Below, piece by piece: positions 57,484 to 64,000 of a stretch of DNA of 64,000 nucleotides (within the stretch, counting starts at the first letter, position 1; each line of letters opens with the position of its first letter). The stretch is from positions 1,065,391 through 1,129,390 of the forward strand of contig WIDE01000002.1 of assembly GCA_015039315.1 (NCBI GenBank). Direction: 5' to 3'. Below the pieces are notes generated by a model. It was not told where the DNA came from. It did no database searches and was given only the letters and a program-made list of their open reading frames with translations. Made by a program: the position numbers and the translations under genes. This stretch comes from Clavulina sp. PMI_390 (Eukaryota > Basidiomycota > Agaricomycetes > Cantharellales > Hydnaceae).

Positions 57484-59915
57484 CTATATTAGAAGATTGC
57501 CCATGAAGCCTAACTGATACAAGTCCGAGCGCAATGTAGTGACATCTGGCGCTCTTTCCATCCGTACCAACTTTCGGATGAGACCCCAGATTTTCCTTGC
57601 CCAGATTTCATTTGAGCCACGAGGATAGCCCGCCATGAATGGCCGGGCCAGGGTCCTGGCAGCTGAGAGATCCTCGACGACCGTACTCAGACTGAGTTTT
57701 TGTTCCTCGATTTCATATATCGCATGTCCGGGCCTTGCCATGCCCAGCGCTAGGAGAACCACGCCGAACGAGAACACATCTGTCGAGGCGTCAGGCTTCA
57801 GAGTGACCTGTGTCTGAGATTCTTTTGCCATCGTCAAGGCAGTACGGATTTCGGGGGGCATGAACATCTCAGCACGGGAAATTCGGGGGTCGCCTGAGGT
57901 GGAGCTGAGCCCATCTTGGAGCATTCTAGTCATCCCAAAATCGGCAAGTATGGCTCGTCGTGGACCCTTCGGAGATTCTTCGATGAGTATGTTGGCCTAA
58001 TTGTTGAGAGTTATTCACGTGCCAAATGTCGAGCATGAACATTCTTACCCAGTGAAGATCACCATGAACAATCCTGTACTTGTGGAGATACTCCAACCCC
58101 GCAAATATTCCATCGACCTTGCAGTCAAATGAGTTCTGTGGCCAGGGCTAGCATGATTCTGAAGGGCGGAACATAAACCAACAATTGAGTTTCACCGGCA
58201 CTCTCCAAGGCGCAGTCTCGAAGGTTACTCTCTATCCAGGGCATGACCAGAGATGGCACAATTTGATTGTACGATATCCCCAGAAATGTGACGAGGTTAT
58301 GATGCTTCGCCTGCTGCTGGACAATGAGCGCCCTTTTGATCTCCTAAACAACGGCGAGCTTATTGAGTCCTCACACGAAAAATTGGGTTCCCGTCACCTA
58401 CAATGTCTCTGCGGTACACGTCGACGCGACGATACCTCAACAATATGGGCGGATACTTCGGAACACGGACAGCAAGTTTCACTCTCTTCCCATCACGGCC
58501 AGTAGATTTCACTAGCCGTACAACAGCCTCAGCTCCAACCCGATCGGAGAATTTTGCTTTCTGTGTTTAAGCCCAGGGTAATCCAAAGCACGAGGCAGTC
58601 GGCCCGCCGGTAATCCTGAAACAATATCCTGAAGGAACTTAACAATGGTGGGATTTGGGTAGCTGGCATCCAAAATCTACAAAGACTTTTATGAGAGCCC
58701 CAAGAGCTAGGGATATTGCGTCGTACCAATTGGACAACATCATCAGCCGCATCCATCAATGGGTCTGGAGGAAGCAAGCGAAACACCCGGCGAAGCGCTT
58801 CTGAGTATGCGACTTGCACAAAATAATTGGTGCGGTCATATACTGCAAGTTTGTCGAGCTCCGCAATAGCGATGGGATAGAAAAGGAGAGCGTTCATCTT
58901 TTGAAAGGCTCGATGAAGAGCTAGCATGCTACATGGTATGATGGCTTGCAAGGAGGCTATTAGGAGGCAATGAAGTCACTCACAAGTCTGGAAATTCCCC
59001 TCGCCATTCCTTATATAAAGATCTAACTTGACGCTGGCAACGAGCGATCCGAACTTCCCAGACCCAAAGATCGACAACTGGGGCAAGGTATGTGTAATAA
59101 ATACGAAAGAGGCGGATGGTAAAGAATGGATCGACCTCCCAAGGTTGTTCCAACTTCTGAGCAACCTCGATCCAGTTGATATTGCCGTGGCCCTTGCAAG
59201 GAGTCAGCAGGGGTACAGCGAAGAGAAGATGATGGCATACTGAATCGAGACGACCACCCCAACCTCGTACAATAACTTGAAAAAGCTTCCAAGCTAGCTT
59301 ATTATTATCGCGAGACAATTCAGTGTCCCTAAATTGTTCAGTGTTGGAAGGATCAATGTAGGCAGCTCGGACTGAGAGTCTCCAATCGACGTCAGCTCTA
59401 GAGAACTCCTTCGAAACGAGCCGATCATCTGTCAAGAGGGGCAACGGTGGTGGATATTTCAGTTTGAGCTTTCCGTACTGGTAATCCTCAGAGACTTTGT
59501 AGAAATCTTCGGCTGCAGGAAGGCTATCATATTCGAGCTCGGGATAGAGACCGTCTTCTGCATGTTCCTGTGGCCTCGTTTCATCGCTATCGCTGTCATC
59601 ATCCTCCTCATCTGGTCTAAAGGTAGGGATAAAGAGGCATCGGAATCGCTCAGCTCCACTGAATATAGTTGGAAACAGGTGAGGGTGGTGGTCGCTCTCC
59701 AAAATGATATGGATACGTGCAGCTTCTTGTTCGCTGAGTGGGCGAGAGCCATCGATGTCGTCGAAGTCGATCGGGTGGTAATGTTGTCTGATGATCTCGT
59801 TGAGATGTTGACGTTCACTAACCCATTGTTCCACCGTCGCCTCTACATCCTGCATGACTAAGGATGATAAGGTTCGGGAGAGTGGATGGAAGGAAGGGAG
59901 ATCTGCCGGCGGCAC
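57484..59915 (-). CDS. Protein kinase with intact catalytic motifs, partner of the pseudokinase
   Basis: The minus-strand gene starts MPPADLPSFHPLSRTLSS (59915; MQDVEATVEQWV at 59855 is an alternative) and ends QLGFMGNLLI (57484). The N-terminal 300 residues include acidic stretches (DEEDDDSDSDETRP) and the region shared with the pseudokinase (YYTYLAPVVDLWVWEVRIARC). The kinase part has AKHHNLVTFLGI, PSLVMPWIESNLRD, GLEYLHKYRIVHGDLHWANIL, LADFGMTRML, the PPEI segment and TDVFSFGVVLLALG. These motifs are complete, so it is likely an active Ser/Thr or dual-specificity kinase of the HGDL type expanded in Agaricomycetes. It lies tail-to-tail with the pseudokinase gene. N-lobe exons between 58200 and 58530 were joined only by frame. 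Confidence 0.75.
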
Positions 59916-60392
59916 AGTCGGTCACAATGCGGGATGATAGTAGAGACAGTGTGGGGACTGCTAACACGAGGCAGCATGGGTGAATTAGCTTTCCTCTAGT
60001 CTAAGTGAAGTGCGTGCGTTACAGTGCAAGTGATATTGACACTATAGGTGACACCATCAGATTTCTCTGAAGCGTTACCGGACGCTGGGGTGCTGGCGTG
60101 AATGACATTGACTGGTGGCCGGTGGCGGGGCTTGGCAAGGAGAGGATTGATTCACAGATGTACAACGCCGTATTCGGGCGCTTATAAACTCATCATATCC
60201 ATTGTGTTCCATGATAGAGAATCGGCCCCGTGTGTGTGCTCCGCGTAATAGACCTCCCGTTGTTTTGGACGAAACAAACCTCCGGCAACATTGGGCCGCC
60301 GAGAACCCGTCAACACGCGAATATACAAATGCGGTTCATGCAACTCCCCTCCTCTCCTCAATCGATAACCCCCTTCTAAACACCCAGAGGCA
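59916..60392. other. Divergent promoter region, kinase and hydrolase copy 3
   Basis: A 477-base stretch lies between the kinase start (minus) and hydrolase copy 3 start (plus). No other gene is supported. Confidence 0.5.
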
Positions 60393-62214
60393 ATGACTTC
60401 CTCCTTTCCATTTCTGAAAACTACCCTCAAGGCTGACCTTGATGGTCCTCCCCGAAAAGCCTCTGATGTTCTCTCGTTACCCATTCCAGCAAACACTCCA
60501 GTTCCAGAACTCCCGCTGCCTCCGCGAGATCCAAAGAGCTTCGCGCCAGGATACACTGTCTCTTCTCATATATTTCCAGGAGCCTATCCTCGATATAGTT
60601 TTCTTGAACCAAAGAGGTGGTTGGCAACGTCAATACCCATCATAAACGATGCGCCGCCCGACTCAGCTTCAAAGGCTACGAGAGCCAAATGGGCATTGAA
60701 TAAACGTGATGCACTCCTCGAGAAATCGTTGCAGATCTACCGAGCACGTACTCAGAACGTACCCCAAGACGGGCCTGGCGAGAAGGAGGGATTGGGTCCA
60801 GTGACTTGGAATACTGTGAATCGCTATGCGAGGGTATCGAAACCTACAGCTGGCGATAAGAGGACTGGACTTACTGTCATTTCATTCCACGCTAACGGGC
60901 TGCATAAAGAGGTTAGTTGCACGAGTCTTCAACCAAAACTCTATTTGCTGACCTGGTTCCCCAAGACTTTCGAGCCAACTTACCGGCTCATCATATCACT
61001 GTGCGACCAACCCACAAGCAACGTGCGTGTGGACGAATTTTGGTCTCTCGAAGCCGCGAATACGGCAGACGGCGCCCTAATCAACGGGGATGTATTTGGG
61101 GATTATCGTGAGTGCCACAGCTCACCTCAATAGCTCTCTGTTGTCGCGGGGTCTGAGAGCTAAAGCGATCATAGAGGACGGAATTGATCACTTCCGTGAC
61201 ACACTCAATTTTTTGGAGCACTATCTCCCCCAGGCACCTCTCGCTTCTTTCCCAGTTCACCTCGAACGCCATGACAAGGTAGCAGGCTATCCGACGCGGT
61301 TCGTGGTGGGCCTTGGTCACTCCTTCGGCGGTGCTGTACTGTGCGTGATCCGATCTTCTTACCCGCAGACCACCAGCTCATGTCACCTTGCGACAATAGC
61401 TCCAATGCCGCGTGCTGCCAACCATCGGTCTTCCGGTCCCTAACCTTGATTGAACCTGTGCTGCTCCAAAATGCAGACCTCGGGCTCATCGGACTGGCGC
61501 TAGCGACTCTCTCAAGGCGCGAATCCTGGAAATCAAGGTAAGATATCACTCCTGTGAGTAATACGAGCTAATGGCTGAATAGAGATGATCTCCGTACTAG
61601 AGAACAAGCGAAGTCACTATTGGAGCAGCATCCCCTCTTCATGACGTGGACTCCAGAAGCGCTTGATCTCTATGTTCGCTACGCTCTCCGCGATGCTCCT
61701 GGGGGCGGAGTTACCTTGAAGATGTCCCGATTTGATGTGAGTATTTGGCAAGGTGTTTTGCCCTCAATTTGGATTTCCGCTGACAGAGCGTACGTAGGAA
61801 GGGGCAATGCTCTCACATGCGACGTCATATGTGGAGACTTGGGCCCTGATGGAGACATTGCCCACGAGCGTTCGGTTGAGGTGGATCACAGCAGAATACC
61901 CTGGCTTGTAAGTTCTCTCGAGCACTATTTCCACACTACCCTAGCTTGACAAAGTTTTCAACCATAGAGGAAGCGTAGAAACGGTTCATAACTTGGTGTG
62001 GCTGCGGAAAGGCAACACGAGCAACATCATCGTCCCTGATGGCATGCACTTCCTCGTGCAACAGAAGCCTGAGGTCGTGGGTAAGTGTCTTCTTCCTTCT
62101 ACACCTTGCCACTCTTCATTGAAATGAGCCCGCCATTCATCAGCAAAAGCTGCATTTGACGACTGGGTAGATATGGTAGCGGGAAGGCAAAGTGAAGCTG
62201 CTCCAAAATTGTGA
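60393..62214 (+). CDS. Alpha/beta-hydrolase copy 3
   Basis: The gene starts MTSSFPFLKTTLKADLDGPP and ends EAAPKL (TGA 62212-62214). Introns lie at the same places as in copies 1 and 2. Blocks: DGPGEKEGLGPVTWNTVNRY, LTVISFHANGLHKE, RVDEFWSLEAANTADGAL, FLEHYLPQ, the nucleophile elbow GLGHSFGG (Ser at 61321-61323), FRSLTLIEPVLLQN, LRWITAEYPGL and the His region DGMHFLVQQKPEVV. All three triad positions appear intact. It belongs to the second subtype with copy 4. The PKL ending is a weaker peroxisomal-type signal than the AKL of copy 2. Substrate is unknown. Confidence 0.82.
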
Positions 62215-62696
62215 TCAGATCATCACATGTGCTCCATCATCCGAGAAATTTTTAGACGTTCCATTGTTCTCGTTATCAACCTGAGAGAGAGAATCTGATT
62301 CATGTACAGTAGGTACAATCCATTCTGCTGCTCGTCTATTGAAAGCATATATTTGTCATTGCGGTCAGGGAAACAACACAGCCAATATTGCGACAGCTGA
62401 AACGCTTCCCCAGTGGGCACTATGCCCACGATCTTCGACGATGATATCTCACCTGCTATCTCATTTAGCTCCTCTCGCTATCGCCACACTGCATCCAGTC
62501 GTTATCAGATTTCACACTCGAGCCGTAGAAAAAGGCGCAATGCAAATCATTTACGACGCCGGAACTTTGCTATTGATTGGAAATAACGCTCGGCACCGTC
62601 TCGACCCCCCGAAATGCAGCAATTCACCAGAGAAATTCCCCAGGGTTGGATGTTTGTTCGTTTGGGGCAGGCCTCGTTCCTCACAGTTGAAGCGCG
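62215..62696. other. Intergenic region between hydrolase copies 3 and 4
   Basis: A 482-base stretch. A plus-strand frame (62339-62797) overlaps the start of copy 4 in another frame and has no motif. It should contain the copy 4 promoter. Confidence 0.45.
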
Positions 62697-64000
62697 ATGA
62701 CTACCTCCTTCCCCCCGCTGAAGGCGCCTCTGAAAGCCCTCCTCGAGACTCCTCCCCGCGATACATGGGCTATTCCCCAATTGGCTCTTCCTTCTAATGT
62801 TTGGGTCCTAGAACTTCCTTCGCCACCACGCGAACCAGACAGCTTCGTGTCTGGCTTCACCGTGACCTCTCACATCTTCCCTGGCGCATACCCTCGCTAT
62901 AGCTTCCTTGAGCCTCGAAGGTGGTCTTCAACTTCCTCAAACCCAATTCTCAACGATGCCCCATCCGACTCCGCACCGAAGGCTGTCAGGATGAAGTGGG
63001 CCACAGAAAGGCGGGATGCATTTATCGAGAAGTGCAAGCAAATCTACGCCGCCCGCGCTCACAAACTCCCTGAAGATGGGCCTGGTGAAAAAGATGGGTT
63101 AGGGCCCGTTACGTGGAATGTTGTCAATCGCTATGCAAGGGTTGCGAAACCGGGTCCCAATGATAAGAGATGTGGCATTACGGTGATATCCTGGCACGCC
63201 AATGGACTACACAAAGAAGTGAGGCTCCATCATTCATCGACGTTCGTGTCACTTTAACATCCACCATATGATCCAGACGTACGAACCGACGTATCGGCAC
63301 CTTATCTCATTGTGTGACCAAGCAACAAGCACCGTGCGAGTCGATGAGTTCTGGTCGATCGAAGCGGCTAATGCAGGGGATAGCGCCATCATCAACGGCG
63401 ATGTATTTGGCGACTACCGTAAGTCTTCATCATCTACTCAGACTTGGAATATCGTAACACTATCCCTCGTCTCTTCTGTAGAGGATGGTATTGATCATGT
63501 TCGCGACGCTCTCAACTTTTTGGAGTACTACTTACCCAAGAAGCCGTACGACTCCTCACCTCCCCTTCATCTTCCACACCACACTACGTCACTAAGTTCC
63601 ACAAGCCGGTTCCTTGTTGCGTTAGGCCATTGCTTCGGTGGGAGTGTGCTGTGTGTCCAATTTATTTTAATCGCTTCACCTCTCGGAGCTTACTTGCCCT
63701 CAACTCTGAACGTTTAGGGCGAACGCAGCTTGCTCTCGACCGTCCCTCTTTCGCTCCTTGACCCTCGTGGAACCAATTCTCTTGCGGAATGTAGACATGT
63801 CCTTAGCTTGGCTTTCACTAGCAGTCCTTACGAGGCGACAACATTGGAAGTCAAGGTAATCCGTCTCATTTTTCTAACCAACAAGCTCAACACTGATTAC
63901 TGAGTGCCATGTTAGAGAAGAGGCCAAATCACTGCTACAGCAGCACCCAACCTTCATGCCATGGACCCCTGAAGCTCTTGACCTTTACGTGCGACACGCC
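62697..64000 (+). CDS. Alpha/beta-hydrolase copy 4 with Cys at the nucleophile position (partial)
   Basis: The gene starts MTTSFPPLKAPLKALLETPP and runs off the right edge within ALDLYVRHA. It is the closest relative of copy 3 (DGPGEKDGLGPVTWNVVNRY, VISWHANGLHKE, RVDEFWSIEAANAGDSA, FLEYYLPKK, FRSLTLVEPILLRN). In the nucleophile elbow the sequence is ALGHCFGG: TGC at 63631-63633 stands where copies 1-3 have a Ser codon. All splice sites in the visible part look usable and the frames are open, so it is not an obvious pseudogene. A Cys nucleophile occurs naturally in dienelactone hydrolases, so activity may be altered rather than lost. Confidence 0.8.

Noticed and set aside
58185..58505. 106-codon plus-strand frame
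   Set aside because: It lies over minus-strand kinase exons (AKHHNLVTFLGI and PSLVMPWIE read on the other strand).

Overview
This window is nuclear DNA from a filamentous basidiomycete (Agaricomycetes). Every long gene is broken by short GT-AG introns of about 50-80 bases, gene spacing is tight, and no bacterial signal is present. The content includes HGDL-type kinases, a BTB-like array, a tandem alpha/beta-hydrolase family and a Skn7-like receiver. It would fit a Rhizoctonia/Ceratobasidium-type genome, but the genus is inference only. I spliced exons by eye from frame and splice-site agreement; where the sum of exons gives an exact reading frame, I say so.

Left part (1-22.2 kb) is mostly housekeeping. 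It holds the 3' end of an unknown gene, a PPIL1-type cyclophilin almost abutting divergent PGS1 (mitochondrial phosphatidylglycerophosphate synthase), a Golgi apyrase (YND1 type), D-aminoacyl-tRNA deacylase (seven small exons) and exocyst SEC15. It also holds a Ser-rich single-pass membrane protein, a protein kinase fused to a Skn7-like receiver domain, two unknown membrane proteins, and a secreted ML-domain lipid-transfer protein.

Middle part (22.7-37 kb) has a cytosolic GH13 alpha-glucosidase and a flavin monooxygenase-like protein with a signal peptide. These are followed by an array of BTB-like genes of two alternating subtypes (four intact, one broken). A decayed copy of the 5' end of the monooxygenase gene lies inside the array, which records a segmental duplication. 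A ferric reductase closes this part. From 37 to 40.1 kb the DNA is gene-poor, with a 12-C run and a hairpin-forming repeat.

Right part (40.1-64 kb) has a diverged hemerythrin-like gene, a long tricalbin (SMP plus C2 domains, with a GC-AG intron) and a dienoyl-CoA isomerase-like gene. Four related alpha/beta-hydrolases follow: copy 1 broken by two Trp-to-stop changes, copies 2 and 3 intact with AKL/PKL ends, copy 4 with Cys at the nucleophile position and running off the window. Between copies 2 and 3 lies a tail-to-tail pair of related kinase genes, one with intact catalytic motifs and one a pseudokinase.

The most unusual items are the kinase-receiver fusion, the Ser-to-Cys hydrolase inside a decaying and diverging gene family, the kinase/pseudokinase pair nested in that family, and the monooxygenase/BTB segmental duplication.
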